Source of the DNA: Arthrobacter pascens
GTDB taxonomy: Bacteria > Actinomycetota > Actinomycetes > Actinomycetales > Micrococcaceae
DNA: 64,000 nucleotides
Reading direction: 5' to 3'
Assembly: GCF_030816475.1 (NCBI RefSeq)
Contig: NZ_JAUSXF010000001.1
Coordinates: 4,092,001 to 4,156,000 of the forward strand
Numbering within the stretch: position 1 is the stretch's first letter; every line of letters starts with the position of its first letter. Below the pieces are notes generated by a model. That model did no database searches. It had not been told where the DNA came from and worked only from the letters and a program-made list of their open reading frames with translations. The position numbers and the translations under genes are program-made. Positions 18,254 through 30,051 of this stretch are shown here, piece by piece.

Positions 18254-18457
18254 ATGTGCTATTCATCGAGCAAGGATTTCGGCTGGGGCATCCGGAAGGA
18301 CGCCGAGCGGGAACCCGAAGCGCGTAAAGAAACGCAGCCGGACCGTCCGGAGCCGCATGTCACGGCGCAGGACTTCAAGTTCTGGGCCTTTCCGCGTCGT
18401 CGGAAGACAACCGCAGCTCAGGAACCGGTACCTGACCGCACCCGCGAGAGGGTCTGA
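18254..18457 (+). CDS. Small conserved protein beginning MCYSSSKDFGWG
   Basis: 67 residues. The start is set at ATG 18254 because AGGAGG at 18242-18247 lies six bases before it; an ATG at 18239 is inside that ribosome binding site region. The product is highly charged, with a Cys at residue 2 and a central DFKFWAFPRRRK patch. Proteins with this N-terminus recur in actinobacteria without a known role. A rho-independent terminator follows 24 bases after the stop. Confidence 0.65.
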   Translation: MCYSSSKDFGWGIRKDAEREPEARKETQPDRPEPHVTAQDFKFWAFPRRRKTTAAQEPVPDRTRERV

Positions 18458-18480
18458 CCGGCAGGTCTGATCCACCCGAA

Positions 18481-18506
18481 GAAAGGCCCCCTGACGGGGG
18501 CCTTTC
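18481..18506 (+). terminator. Rho-independent type terminator
   Basis: GAAAGGCCCCC / GGGGGCCTTTC, 11-base perfect arms with a 4-base loop (TGAC), immediately after the small gene. Symmetric enough to work in both directions. Confidence 0.8.
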
Positions 18507-18635
18507 CGCTGTCGCGTTCCCCCACTTCGGATGACCGCATCAATGACCGGCCGCCGCTGCTGCGGTGCAACGGTAGCGAGGATGCGTCGGATGGCGGGTA
18601 TACAGCGGCATCGCAGTACGATTATGGTGGAACTG

Positions 18636-18647
18636 TAAGTATGCTTA
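18636..18647. promoter_or_regulatory. TAAGTATGCTTA palindrome upstream of LapA-domain gene
   Basis: Near-perfect palindrome 27 bases before the next ATG; TATGCT inside it could also serve as a -10. Related to 46546-46557 and, more weakly, 13990-14001. Confidence 0.45.
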
Positions 18648-18674
18648 TTAGTTACGGTTAAGGGGATCATCATC

Positions 18675-19112
18675 ATGAGCACGGGAAACGTCACACCTGC
18701 CGGTGGCGAGGAGCGGCGGATGGTCCCTGGCGCGCAGGCATCGGATCCCCATCTGACGGCTTCCGCTCCCATCGCCTCGGGCCCCGCGGCAGCGCCAGCA
18801 GCTCCTTCCGCGGCGGCCCCTCCAGCGCCGGCCCTTCCAGCTGCAGAACAACGCGTCACCCGGGCTGGGGTGGTGTGGGCGGCAGTGGTTGCAGCATTGG
18901 TTCTCCTCATCCTGCTCATCATCTTCATCATGCAGAACCAGGAGCAGGTCGCGATCAGATACCTGGGGATGGAAGGATCGGTCCCGCTGGGCATGGCCCT
19001 CTTCATTGCCAGCGTCACCGGCGGAGTGCTGGTGGCCATCTCGGGTGGTGCCCGGATCCTGCAGCTCAGGTACAACGCCCACAGGTCGAGGCTGAGGCAA
19101 CCGCGCTCCTAG
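18675..19112 (+). CDS. LapA-domain (DUF1049) membrane protein
   Basis: 145 residues. An Ala/Pro-rich N-terminal tail of about 55 residues precedes two membrane helices (residues ~63-88 and ~98-120). The segment IFIMQNQEQVAIRYLGMEGSVPLGMALFIA is typical of the LapA/DUF1049 domain, which in Gram-negative bacteria partners lipopolysaccharide assembly proteins; actinobacterial members have no known partner. AAGGGGA precedes the ATG at a good distance. The promoter region contains a TAAGTATGCTTA palindrome. Confidence 0.75.
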   Translation: MSTGNVTPAGGEERRMVPGAQASDPHLTASAPIASGPAAAPAAPSAAAPPAPALPAAEQRVTRAGVVWAAVVAALVLLILLIIFIMQNQEQVAIRYLGMEGSVPLGMALFIASVTGGVLVAISGGARILQLRYNAHRSRLRQPRS

Positions 19113-19143
19113 CCGCGCACTCCGCCGCGCGGCTCTTGCCGGA

Positions 19144-21915
19144 TTAGTCCGCCGCGAGCCAGGCCGATGTGAAAACCCGGTAACCCAGGGCGGGGTCGAA
19201 GCCGTGGACCTCACGCGTGTCCAAGGCGGCCATGAAGGCCAGGGCGTTGCCAGTGATCACCTGCCCTGGCACCAGGATGGGAAAGCCCGGCGGGTACGGC
19301 GTGACGAAGCCGGCCGAGACAACTTCCTGGCCGGCCTCCACCCGGTCCGCAAGCTCGGCCGGATCCACATATTCCGTGGCTCCGTCCTGGTACGTCGCGA
19401 AGTAGGCGGCCCGAAGGTTGCCGTCGGTATTGGTGCCGGCGCGGAACCGGCGGGCGAAACGGCTGAAGTCGGGAAGGGCGGGCGGGTCGCTGCTCAGCGC
19501 GGATATCCTCGCCTCCAGTGCTCTGAGCCCGCGCGGACCCAGCTGACGCTTCTCCGTCTCGAACGATTCCGCCAGCTTCACGAGCACCTCCACCAGATAG
19601 GCCACGGCGCTGCGTGACGTGCCGATGTTGGTCATGAACAGCACGCTGTTCCGCGATGTCTTGTTGACCTGGATGCCGTACTTGTCCATGAGGTGGTCGT
19701 GCTTGAACGTGTCACCGTCAATCCCGGTGAGGCTGATGTCCAGCGTGAGCCGGCTGGGGTCCACGACGAACTCATCACAGCGCCAGGCCTCGTCGAAGTC
19801 GGACAGCCCCTGGCTCAGGGGCATCGAGTAGCCTGTCTCCCGGAACCGCTCCGGCACAAGCTGGCGGGCGCCCAGGATGCGGAAGTACCTCTTCAGCAAG
19901 GGGTTGCGTGCCACCGCCTGAGCGATGCTCACGGCCAGGTCCGCCTGCTTCTGTACCAGGGCAAAGCCTTCCAGCTCGGCCTGCCGCCGGCCGATGTCCA
20001 GGGACGCCAGGATCTGGTAGTTCGGCGACGTGGACGTATGGGTCATGTAGGCCTCGCGGAACGCCTCGCCGTTGAGCTGTTCGAAGTCCTGGTCGAACAC
20101 ATGGATCATCGATCCCTGGCGCAGCGACGTCATGGTCTTATGGGTTGACTGGGTGGCATAGACCCGGAGCCGGGCTTTGGCCGGATCCGGAATCAGCCTG
20201 GTCCCCAGCCAGGCCTCGTCGGCCGCAGGTTCCCCGGTCACCGGATCCACGAGTTCCCGCGCCTGCTCTGCGAATTGGAGCCGGTAGCCAGGATCCCGGA
20301 ATTGAGCCTCGAGCCTCGCAGCCGCTGCCATCGCTGTCCGACGGCGGTACACGGGGTGGAACCCGGCGAAGGCGAACCAGGCCTCATCCCAAAGGAAGAC
20401 GAGGTCGGGCTTGATCGCGAGGCATTCCGCCATGACCCTCTCGGGATCATAGACAATCCCGTCGAACGTGCAATTGGTCAGGGTGATCATCTTGACGTCG
20501 TCCAGCCGGCCGGCCCGCCGGTAATCCAGCAGCATCTTCTTGATGCTCTCCAGCGGGACGGCACCGTAAAAGGAGTACCGGTCCAGCGGGTAGGCGTCAA
20601 GGTAGGCCACCTGCGCCCCTGAGAGCATGAGCGCATAGTGGTGGGACTTGTGGCAGTTCCGGTCCACCAGCACGATGTCGCCTGGAGCCACGATGGCCTG
20701 GTGCACCACCTTGTTGGCCGTGGACGTGCCGTTGGTGACGAAGAATGTTTTGTGTGCTCCGAACGCCCGCGCCGCGAGGGCCTGGGCCTTCTTGATGGAC
20801 CCGTGCGGGTCAAGGAGCGAATCCAGCCCGCCGGACGTCGCCGATGTCTCAGCGAGCAGCAGGTTCTGCCCGTAGAAGTCTGCCATGTCCCGGATCCAGG
20901 GAGAGTTCCCCACCGACCCGCCGCGGGAAATCGGAAGGGCATGGAAGACGCTGGCAGGCCTCCGGCTGTATTCCTGCAGGGCGGTGAAGAAGGGCGTTTC
21001 GTAGCGGGCCGCCACCCCCGCGAGCAGGGACAGGTGGAGGTCCAGCCGGTCCTCGCGGCGGAAAATCCGCGCGAAGCGGCGGGTCAGGGAACCGGCCAGC
21101 CCTTCAATGGCTACATCCGCCACGAGATAGACGTCCAGCTCCGGCCGAAGTTCCGCGATCCGTTCAGCGAGCCTGAGGATGCGGTCGATGGGACGCAGAC
21201 GCTCCAGGCCGTCCTCCACGTAGCGGGAGACGAACCTCCTGAGGTCCGAGCCCAGCGGACCGGAAGCTGTGATGGCGAACCCGGGCCGGAGCACACAGGC
21301 CTGGATGTCCGCATTGAGCAGCAGCGCCACCAGGGCATCCTCGTAGGAAGAAACGACGTTCACGTCGTAGCTAAAGGCGTCGGCCGGCCGGCGCTGGGCC
21401 AGCATGTCGCTCTTCAGCGCCTCGCCGTCGTGCTCAGGGATGTCATCAACCACCAGCACCTCAAACCGCGGCCGCTCCACAGCCGTCTCGGCCGCCTCGG
21501 GGGCTCCGACGTCGGCCGAATCGGAAAGGCCCGGCGCAGGCTGCTCGGGCCTGGGGCGCCACGTCCTGGCCCGGATTCCGTCAACCAGGTCAAGGGCCTC
21601 CTGGTACAGCCCGGCACGGATGAGGCCGCTAAGGCGTTTCATGACGCCGGGTCCCGGAAACGCCCAGTAGGGCTCGACGGAGTCCAGCAGGGCCGTCGCC
21701 CGCAGGATCTGTCCCAGCAAACCGGACTCCTGGGTCGCCCCGGGACCGCTCGGACGGCCGCTGAGTTGCCTCAGCGCGTAACCCAGGAATTCCCAGGAAT
21801 CCGCACGGATCCGCCAGACGCGGCTCGGGGTTCCGATCTTCTGCTCTGCCGGCGGGACCCGTAAAGCCGGGGACACGTCGTCGTACTTCACGCTGTTTTT
21901 CATTCCGCTTGTCAT
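19144..21915 (-). CDS. Orn/Lys/Arg decarboxylase family PLP enzyme
   Basis: 923 residues. Residues ~150-330 form a receiver-like wing domain ([19 protein letters not shown]), followed by the aspartate-aminotransferase-fold core: NGTSTANK at 395-402, Asp510 in [11 protein letters not shown], and the PLP lysine Lys593 in STHKT. The family decarboxylates ornithine, lysine or arginine to the polyamine or diamine, often consuming protons. It is larger than the ~715-750 residues of E. coli CadA/SpeC. ATG at 21915 overlaps the stop of the permease (ATGA); ATG 21903 is an alternative. Coupling to the permease suggests amino acid uptake followed by decarboxylation; the substrate is not determined. Confidence 0.88.
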   Translation of the reverse strand: MTSGMKNSVKYDDVSPALRVPPAEQKIGTPSRVWRIRADSWEFLGYALRQLSGRPSGPGATQESGLLGQILRATALLDSVEPYWAFPGPGVMKRLSGLIRAGLYQEALDLVDGIRARTWRPRPEQPAPGLSDSADVGAPEAAETAVERPRFEVLVVDDIPEHDGEALKSDMLAQRRPADAFSYDVNVVSSYEDALVALLLNADIQACVLRPGFAITASGPLGSDLRRFVSRYVEDGLERLRPIDRILRLAERIAELRPELDVYLVADVAIEGLAGSLTRRFARIFRREDRLDLHLSLLAGVAARYETPFFTALQEYSRRPASVFHALPISRGGSVGNSPWIRDMADFYGQNLLLAETSATSGGLDSLLDPHGSIKKAQALAARAFGAHKTFFVTNGTSTANKVVHQAIVAPGDIVLVDRNCHKSHHYALMLSGAQVAYLDAYPLDRYSFYGAVPLESIKKMLLDYRRAGRLDDVKMITLTNCTFDGIVYDPERVMAECLAIKPDLVFLWDEAWFAFAGFHPVYRRRTAMAAAARLEAQFRDPGYRLQFAEQARELVDPVTGEPAADEAWLGTRLIPDPAKARLRVYATQSTHKTMTSLRQGSMIHVFDQDFEQLNGEAFREAYMTHTSTSPNYQILASLDIGRRQAELEGFALVQKQADLAVSIAQAVARNPLLKRYFRILGARQLVPERFRETGYSMPLSQGLSDFDEAWRCDEFVVDPSRLTLDISLTGIDGDTFKHDHLMDKYGIQVNKTSRNSVLFMTNIGTSRSAVAYLVEVLVKLAESFETEKRQLGPRGLRALEARISALSSDPPALPDFSRFARRFRAGTNTDGNLRAAYFATYQDGATEYVDPAELADRVEAGQEVVSAGFVTPYPPGFPILVPGQVITGNALAFMAALDTREVHGFDPALGYRVFTSAWLAAD

Positions 21916-23486
21916 TCCGTTTTCTGCTCTGCTTTGGGTTTCCCTGCTGTTCCGGCCGCCAGCGCGGCTTCAGCCCGACGGCGGCGTGTTGCGTACCAGC
22001 CGAGGCCGAGCAGCGGAATGAGGGCCAGCGATGCGAGCAGGACCCACCGTCCCGTCTCGGAAAAGCCCATGGTGACCAGGACGAATGCCAGGAATGCCAG
22101 CGTCAGATAGGACGTGAAAGGCGCACCGAAGAGCCTGAATGACGGCCGGACAGCCTTGCCCTGCCGCACCCATTTCTGGAGCTTGATGTGGCAGAGCATG
22201 ATCGTGGCCCAGCCGCCGATAATGCCCACGGCGGAGATCTCCAGGACGATTTCGAAGACCTGGGACGGGACGAGGGCGTTGAGGCCAACCCCCAGCAGGG
22301 TAACGACGGCGGTGAGCAGGATTCCGCCGTAGGGAACTCCGCTGCGGCTCATCCTGGCCGTGAAGGCCGGCGCCGACCCGTTCACGGCCATGGATCTCAG
22401 GATGCGCCCGGTGGAGTAGAGCCCGGCATTGAGGCTGGACAATGCCGCCGTGAGCACCACGAAGTTCATGACGGAGGCGGAAACAGCGGCCGACTCCGGC
22501 GAACCGACGTGCGAGAAAAAGGTGACAAACGGGGACTCGCCCGCCTTGTAGGCAGTGAAGGGAAGGAGCAGGGACAGCAGCAGCACCGAGCCGATGTAGA
22601 AAACGGCGATCCTGGCCACTACGGTGTTCACCGCCTTGGGCATGACTTTCTCCGGGTTGGCGGTTTCACCGGCGGCCGTGCCCACGAGCTCGATCGCCGC
22701 ATAGGCGAACACCACCCCGCTGATGGCCAGCAGCGGAGCCACGGCGCCTGTGGGGAACGCGCCGCCGTTGTCCATAATGACCCCGAATCCCGGCGTTCCC
22801 AGGTCAGTCTTGCCACCCAGAACGATGAAGCAGACGCCCACAATCAGGAACAGGACCAGCGCCGTCACCTTGGTCAGCGCGAACCAGAACTCCATTTCGC
22901 CGAAGACCTTCACGGATACGAGGTTCAGGCCGAGCACCACCACCAGGGCCAGCAGCGCGATGGCCCACTGCGGCATGTCCCGCACCGGTTCCCAATAGGG
23001 GGCCCAGAACTTCACGTAAAGGGCGACGGCGGTCACGTCCACGATGGAGGTCATGGCCCAGTTCAGGAAATAGAGCCAGCCGGCCGTATGCGCCATCCTT
23101 TCGCCGTAGAACTCCCGGGCATAGGACACGAAAGAGCCCGACGACGGCCGGTACAGCACCAGTTCGCCCAGTGCCCGCAGGATGAGGAAGGCGAAAAACC
23201 CGCAAACGGCGTATACCAGGACCAGGGCGGGACCGGACCCGTTCAGGCGGCCACCGGCACCCATGAACAGGCCGGTGCCGATGGCACCGCCGATCGCGAT
23301 CATCTGGATCTGACGGGGCGTGAGGGTCTTGTGGTAGCCGGCTTCCTCGCTGGAAAAGTCCTGGGCGGCAGCGGACCGGTCCCCCAGCAGCTCGCGGCCG
23401 TTCTCCAGGGCGTCCGCCGGGTCCAGGGAGTCCGCCACTGGCTGGCTGTCCGCCTCCGGTCGCGTGCCCGTAGGCGTGGCGTTCAT
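21912..23486 (-). CDS. APC superfamily amino acid permease (AAT family)
   Basis: 524 residues with twelve predicted membrane helices. The N-terminal [24 protein letters not shown], followed by [25 protein letters not shown] and the [15 protein letters not shown] block, is the AAT family signature (amino acid/proton symporters such as lysine, GABA and aromatic permeases). The N-terminal ~65 residues are hydrophilic and cytoplasmic. First gene of a two-gene operon with the decarboxylase, divergent from the PucR-type regulator. Confidence 0.92.
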   Translation of the reverse strand: MNATPTGTRPEADSQPVADSLDPADALENGRELLGDRSAAAQDFSSEEAGYHKTLTPRQIQMIAIGGAIGTGLFMGAGGRLNGSGPALVLVYAVCGFFAFLILRALGELVLYRPSSGSFVSYAREFYGERMAHTAGWLYFLNWAMTSIVDVTAVALYVKFWAPYWEPVRDMPQWAIALLALVVVLGLNLVSVKVFGEMEFWFALTKVTALVLFLIVGVCFIVLGGKTDLGTPGFGVIMDNGGAFPTGAVAPLLAISGVVFAYAAIELVGTAAGETANPEKVMPKAVNTVVARIAVFYIGSVLLLSLLLPFTAYKAGESPFVTFFSHVGSPESAAVSASVMNFVVLTAALSSLNAGLYSTGRILRSMAVNGSAPAFTARMSRSGVPYGGILLTAVVTLLGVGLNALVPSQVFEIVLEISAVGIIGGWATIMLCHIKLQKWVRQGKAVRPSFRLFGAPFTSYLTLAFLAFVLVTMGFSETGRWVLLASLALIPLLGLGWYATRRRRAEAALAAGTAGKPKAEQKTE

Positions 23487-23797
23487 GGCAGTTCGAGGGG
23501 GCTAGTAGGGCAAGTCATTTCGTGGGGTCTCCTTTGACTCCTGCGCCGTCCGGGGCGGCGGACAATCCGTGCGTACTCCGGCCTCCGGGCATCTTTGCCG
23601 CTGGAGGCCGGTATCCAACTCTAGGGATCCGGGGCTAGCTTTGTTTTGGGACGGCCGCCAAATTCAGCCGCGCCCCTTTGTGCCGCCAGCCAATTTTGGC
23701 CAGCGGGAACGCGAGTAAGGTACATGGCTGTGGCAATGACTGCCGGCTCCGCGGAGCATGAAACTTTATAAGCACCAGAAAGGGTCTGAACAAAGAC
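23487..23797. other. Divergent intergenic region, permease / PucR-type regulator
   Basis: A 311-base stretch without a convincing gene. It must hold the promoters of the permease-decarboxylase operon and of the regulator. The only clear symmetry is GCCAATTTTGGC at 23689-23700 (arms GCCAA/TTGGC), with a partly similar GCCGCCAAATT at 23653-23663. This is lower in GC than its surroundings. No terminator or structured RNA is evident. Confidence 0.5.
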
Positions 23798-25412
23798 GTG
23801 AGGCCTGAAGAGCAAACCGTCGACGCCGTCGGCGTCACACTGAGCGACGTCCTGGAAGACATCGGGGTCGACAACGCCAGGCTGCTGATGGCTCCCGGGC
23901 CGAAGAATGAACAGGTCCGCGAAACCGCGATTGTTGACCCTGAGGACGGCGCGGCCGTGGCACCCGGCGCCTTGGTGTTTCTCGTGGGGGCGCGAGGGCG
24001 GGCGTCACTGCCAGCAGTCCGGGCATTGCTGGCCGGCCGGCCCGTGGCCATAGCCATCAAGGGTTCCGAGACGGAACTGGCTGCCGTCCGCGAGGTGATG
24101 GAAGGAACCGGAACGGGGCTTATTGCCGTTGCTGCAGGAGCCCGCTGGGACCAGCTCGAGGGGATAGCGATAGACCGCCTCCGGGAATCACTCCCTTCAG
24201 GGGATGCGTCCACACTCATGCAGCGGGACCTGTTTGGCATCGCCCAGACCACGGCCACGCTCACCCGGGGCCACGTGGTGATCGAGGACACCGCCAACCG
24301 GGTACTGGCGTACTCGCCCGCCTCAAATGACGTCGACGAGCTGCGGCGGCTGTCCATCCTGGCCCGCCGCGGTCCGGAGCGTTACCAGAAACTATTGAAG
24401 GAATCCGGGGTCTACAAGCATCTGCAGGGCGGAGAGGTGCCCATCCACATCCCTGCCAACCCGGAGGAAGGCCTTCGTGAAAGGGTGGCGATCGCCATCT
24501 TCGCAGGCCGCAGGATCCTGGGCTACATCTGGCTGCAGGAGGGGACGGAACAGCTTGCAGCCAACACTGACAGGATCATGGTGGGTTCCGCGCGGCATGC
24601 CGCCATCGAACTGGTGAGGCACCGCAACGAACAATCGCAGTCCATGCGCCGCGACCGGGTCTCCAGTCTTCTGAGCGGCACCGCCCAAATCCACTCACAG
24701 GCACAGTCCGCCGGACTCGATCCTTCCAGGCCTGCAGCGCTGGTGCTGGTCTCTTCCGGCAGTCTGCATCAGTCAGCGCCGGGTCTTCAGCTCCAGCGCG
24801 GGGAACTGGCCAACCTGGTGTCGATCCACGCTGCCGCCTACCGGCCCGGGGCCGTAGTGGGGGCCCTCGGCCTGGAGACGGCCATCATCCTGCCTGACCT
24901 GGATCCGGTAAAGTCCCCGGCCGCCATCAGCAGGCTGGTGAACGTGATCGTCCGCGACGCCGGAGCGCACCTTGACCTGCAGGTGAAGGCCGCGATCGGC
25001 GCCCGTTGTGGAGCGCCTGGACAAGCTGCATACATCACTGGAGCACGTGAGGAACGTCCTGACGGTGCTTCACACGGACCCCACCCTCAAGGTTGCATCC
25101 TTCAGCGAAGTGGAAACCACGGTGCTGGTCAATGAGCTGCTCGACCTTGTGGGATCACGGCAGGAAATCCGCCACAAGGGCATCACGGAACTCTGTGACC
25201 GCTATCCGGAATTCGCCATAACCCTGCTGGCCTACCTGGAATCATTCGGCGACGTCAACCGGTGCGCGGAGGATCTGGTGATCCACCGCAACACCGTGCA
25301 CTACCGCCTGCGCCGCTCCTGCGAAGTGGCCGGGATCGATCTTCAGGACCCGGGCCAGCGCCTGTTGGCGCACCTTCAGATCCGGCTGTGGACACGGTCC
25401 CGAAACAACTGA
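23798..25412 (+). pseudogene. PucR/CdaR-type transcriptional regulator, frameshifted
   Basis: Two open frames together form one PucR-type regulator. Frame one (to ~25003) encodes an N-terminal purine catabolism-like domain and the central GGDEF-related region, ending AHLDLQVKAAIGA. Frame two (from ~25005) resumes VVERLDKLHTSLEHVRNVL and carries the C-terminal helix-turn-helix ESFGDVNRCAEDLVIHRNTVHYRLRR typical of the family. Removing one C from the CCC run at 25002-25004 restores a single protein of about 537 residues. Either a real one-base insertion has inactivated the gene or the sequence has an error there. Position between an amino-acid operon and glutaminase suggests control of amino-acid catabolism. 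Confidence 0.8.
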
Positions 25413-25420
25413 CTTTTCCC

Positions 25421-25450
25421 TCACCAGCTACCTCCTCACCAGCTACCTCC
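25421..25450 (+). repeat. Perfect 15-base tandem duplication
   Basis: TCACCAGCTACCTCC occurs twice head to tail in the gap between the regulator and glutaminase. Its second copy lies 22 bases before the glutaminase ATG. Confidence 0.85.
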
Positions 25451-25472
25451 GAAAGAACAGAACACACCATCC

Positions 25473-26384
25473 ATGGACATTCAAAACCTCCTCGACGACA
25501 TCGTCGGATCCGTCAGACCCCGGCTGGGGCAGGGCGAAGTGGCCAACTACATACCCCAGCTGGGGGCAGTGGACGTCGGCCAGTTCGGAATTTCCGTCGC
25601 CACCGGGGACGGCGAGGTCTACGCCTCCGGCGACGCTGCCGTGCCCTTCTCCATCCAGAGCATTTCCAAGGTTTTCGCGCTGGCCCTTGTCCTGGCCGGC
25701 GACGGCGACGGTATTTGGAAGCGGGTCTTCCGCGAACCTTCGGGCAACCCGTTCAACTCACTCGTGCAGCTGGAGCACGAGGACGGGATTCCACGGAACC
25801 CGTTCATCAACGCCGGCGCACTGGTGGTCACCGATCGGCTCCTGAGCATCACCGGCGATGCCTCCGGAGCCGTCCTTGACCTGCTGCGGCAGGAAAGCGG
25901 CAACAGTTCGATCGGGGTTGACGACGTCGTGGCCGAGTCCGAAGCCAGGAACAGCAACCGGAACGCCTCCCTGGCGCATTTCCTTGCGAGCTGCGGCAAC
26001 CTCGAGAACCCCGTGCAGGACGTGCTGGACAACTACATCCTGCAGTGCTCGCTGGAGATGAGCTGTACGGACCTGGCCTTGGCCAGCAGGTTCCTCGCCA
26101 ACAACGGCGTGCGGGTCGACGGCACCGCCCTGCTGTCCTCGCCGCAGACAAAGCGGATCAATGCGGTGATGCTGACGTGCGGGACTTATGACGCCGCAGG
26201 GGAATTCGCCTACCGCGTTGGACTGCCCGGCAAGAGCGGAGTGGGCGGCGGAATCATCGCTGTGGTACCGAACAACTGCACGGTATGCGTGTGGAGTCCC
26301 GGCCTGGGGAAGTCCGGAAACTCTGTGGCAGGAGTGGCAGCCCTGGACGAGTTCACCACCAGGACCGGATTGTCGGTTTTCTAA
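25473..26384 (+). CDS. glsA: Glutaminase A
   Basis: Serine-dependent glutaminase that hydrolyses glutamine to glutamate and ammonia; 303 residues, the usual length. The beta-lactamase-like catalytic dyad is in SIQSISKVF (Ser63, Lys66). Further conserved blocks are GDAAVPFS, EPSGNPFNS, IPRNPFINAGA, the NYILQCSLEMSCTDLA segment and GLPGKSGVGGGIIAVVP. No signal peptide. It lies 60 bases after the frameshifted PucR-type regulator in the same direction and could be under its control. No clear Shine-Dalgarno sequence (CCGAAAGAACAG is the closest purine stretch). Confidence 0.96.
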   Translation: MDIQNLLDDIVGSVRPRLGQGEVANYIPQLGAVDVGQFGISVATGDGEVYASGDAAVPFSIQSISKVFALALVLAGDGDGIWKRVFREPSGNPFNSLVQLEHEDGIPRNPFINAGALVVTDRLLSITGDASGAVLDLLRQESGNSSIGVDDVVAESEARNSNRNASLAHFLASCGNLENPVQDVLDNYILQCSLEMSCTDLALASRFLANNGVRVDGTALLSSPQTKRINAVMLTCGTYDAAGEFAYRVGLPGKSGVGGGIIAVVPNNCTVCVWSPGLGKSGNSVAGVAALDEFTTRTGLSVF

Positions 26385-26433
26385 AGGGACCTTGTGTTGC
26401 GCCCGGGGTCAATAGCGGGCTGCCACGGACGGC

Positions 26434-27012
26434 CTAGTAGGTGTAGCTTCCGTTGGAACGGTACATCGTTGCGGCAATGATCACGAAAACCCAGAATGCC
26501 CCGTAGCCGAGCAGGCAGAGGTATCCGAGGACCAGACCGGTGATGGACATGCCCTTGCCGGAAGGTTCGCGCCGAAGCGCCAGGTGGCCGGTGATGATTG
26601 CGGCGATCTGGGGAAGCATGAACCAGCCGAGCATCACAGAGACGATGCCGCACACCATGCTGGCGATGCTGAGGCCTTTGGGCTCCGCCGGCATGCCGTA
26701 GTACGCGGACTGACCATAAGGGCTGGGAGGCTGGCCGTACGGTCCTGCGGGCTGGCCGTACGGGCTGGGAGGCTGAGCGTAGGGCGGGCCGTACGGCTCG
26801 CCCGGCTGGCCGTACTGGTTTTGCCCGAACTGCGGCTGGTTGTCCTGGTTCTGGCCAAACTGCTGCTGGCCGCGCTCCGGTGGCGGTGGAGCCGGGATCT
26901 CGGACCCCTGCGGAGGCACGAACTTTGGCGGCTGGTAGCCCTCGGGCGTATCGCCGGATGGCTGTTCGTCTGGTCCCTCTGAGTCCGGGCGCTGGGTCGG
27001 CTGGTCACTCAT
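26434..27012 (-). CDS. DUF4190 domain membrane protein with Pro/Gln/Gly-rich tail
   Basis: 192 residues from the ATG at 27012, which has GGAGGGGG upstream; further upstream codons are not family-like. Residues 1-110 are disordered and rich in Gln, Pro, Gly and Tyr, with GQNQ and YGQP repeats. The C-terminal part is a DUF4190 domain: two membrane helices (LSIASMVCGIVSVMLGWFM and a second one ending FVIIAATMY) around GHLALRREPSGKGMSITGLVLGYL. Members of this family are common in actinobacterial membranes with no known role. Convergent with glsA. Confidence 0.85.
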   Translation of the reverse strand: MSDQPTQRPDSEGPDEQPSGDTPEGYQPPKFVPPQGSEIPAPPPPERGQQQFGQNQDNQPQFGQNQYGQPGEPYGPPYAQPPSPYGQPAGPYGQPPSPYGQSAYYGMPAEPKGLSIASMVCGIVSVMLGWFMLPQIAAIITGHLALRREPSGKGMSITGLVLGYLCLLGYGAFWVFVIIAATMYRSNGSYTY

Positions 27013-27071
27013 GGTTTCCCCCTCCAAAGTCTTTGTTTCCCAGCCTACCGCCGCGGTTACCGTCAGATGTC

Positions 27072-28145
27072 CTACCGCCCCCAATACGGCAGGACATACA
27101 CGGCGAAAGTCACGAAGGCAGCCAGGAAGAACAGCCTTCCCATTCCCGTCGCGGCGGCCATGCCACTGGATCGTGGGGCTGGTTTCCGGAGTCCCGGCGC
27201 TGCTTCCCGCAGTCCCGGCCGCACGCTTGCTGGTCCCTGTCGCCCAGCCTTAGGCGACGTGGCTGCGGGTGAGCTGGCTGCAGGTGACGTGGCTGCGCCC
27301 GACCCGGCTTCACTCGCTCCACGGGCCGGTACCCGGCGCATCGGTCCCCCATCTCCCGGTCCGCCAAAGCGCGTCGCCCCGCCCGGTCCGCCGACGCGCG
27401 GTCCACCGACGCGCGGTGACCCGCCCGCCGGCGACTTGTCCGCCGGAGGGAGCAACGACAAACCCTCGCCCTGCTCCTGGGTCAGCTGCTCGCCGAGCCG
27501 GACATACAGCCCCACCACGCTGTCCTGGTCAAGGGCCCGGGGCAGCGCCAGAATGGCGTCCACCACCCGGTCGGTGCCGGCGACGGCAACATCAGAGCTG
27601 GTGATTCCAAAAACGTCAGGCTGGGCCGACATACAGATCATGGGGCGGGCGAACCGGCGGAGCGGTGGTTCAAGGACCGAAGCCACGGCAGCGCACTGGG
27701 CCAGGGCTCCCTCGACAGCTAATGTCCTCGAGTAGCGGCCCTGCCACAACACACCGGAGGAGACGCGGACCTCTCCTGTCCAGTTCTTCGCGTCCACCAC
27801 CACTACACCGCCCGGTCCCACCAGCACGTGGTCCAGGTTCGCCTTGGGCCTTCCGGGCCAGTGGACATCATGCAGCACGTACCAGCCGTGGGGAATGAGC
27901 TCGCTCAGTTTGTCCGCCACCAGCCTTTCGCAGGGAGCGCCGACATCCCACGGTTTCGTCGCCCGCTCGGCCTGGTCGAGCTGGCGCTTCAACCGCGCCA
28001 CCCGCTCGGCAGCCAGCCTCGACTGTTCGGCTGCCCCGTCGCCTGCCCCCATCACACGCCCTGCTTTCCTGACGTCCGCGACGGCGGTGCTGGCGCCGTC
28101 GTCCGTTGCCTCGCAAATCTCCCGCGTACTTCCCTGTCCATCCAA
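27072..28145 (-). CDS. NERD domain protein with C-terminal membrane anchor
   Basis: 357 residues. After a short coiled-coil (ERVARLKRQLDQAERA) comes a NERD (nuclease-related) domain at ~75-190: GAPCERLVADKL, LDHVLVGPGGVVVVDAKNWTGEV, with Asp and Lys residues at the positions of the restriction-endonuclease-like core. A low-complexity Gly/Pro/Ala region (~235-330) links it to a single C-terminal helix (RLFFLAAFVTFAVYVLPYW). The domain therefore probably faces the cytoplasm as a membrane-tethered nuclease-like module. Substrate and role unknown. ATG start; promoter elements around 28190-28220 are AT-rich. Confidence 0.85.
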   Translation of the reverse strand: MDGQGSTREICEATDDGASTAVADVRKAGRVMGAGDGAAEQSRLAAERVARLKRQLDQAERATKPWDVGAPCERLVADKLSELIPHGWYVLHDVHWPGRPKANLDHVLVGPGGVVVVDAKNWTGEVRVSSGVLWQGRYSRTLAVEGALAQCAAVASVLEPPLRRFARPMICMSAQPDVFGITSSDVAVAGTDRVVDAILALPRALDQDSVVGLYVRLGEQLTQEQGEGLSLLPPADKSPAGGSPRVGGPRVGGPGGATRFGGPGDGGPMRRVPARGASEAGSGAATSPAASSPAATSPKAGRQGPASVRPGLREAAPGLRKPAPRSSGMAAATGMGRLFFLAAFVTFAVYVLPYWGR

Positions 28146-28189
28146 AGTCTTTTGCGGAGTTTCTTGAAAGTAGCAGCGGCGCGGGCTGG

Positions 28190-28219
28190 CGGTATATAAG
28201 TACTTTTGGGCCGAGTACT
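28190..28219. promoter_or_regulatory. AT-rich divergent promoter region with two AGTACT palindromes
   Basis: TATATAAGTACT followed nine bases later by a second AGTACT (28199-28204 and 28214-28219). TATATA is a candidate -10 for the NERD gene. No named operator fits. Confidence 0.3.
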
Positions 28220-28340
28220 CAGTTTCACTACCTGTTTTCCACGCGCTGTTCCCACCGCATTGTGGGGAAATCTTCCGTCACAGGGGCAGTAATCCGGTCA
28301 GGTCGTTTTTCCTCCGGCCCCCGTCTGGCATGCTGGTGCC

Positions 28341-29999
<1,659 letters not shown>

Positions 30000-30017
30000 C
30001 CCGCTCCGGAATAGCTA

Positions 30018-30051
30018 AACGCTCCCTCACAGCAGGACGTGAGGGAGCGTT
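30018..30051 (+). terminator. Terminator after pgm
   Basis: AACGCTCCCTCAC / GTGAGGGAGCGTT, 13-base perfect arms around an 8-base loop, starting 19 bases after the pgm stop. Confidence 0.75.
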
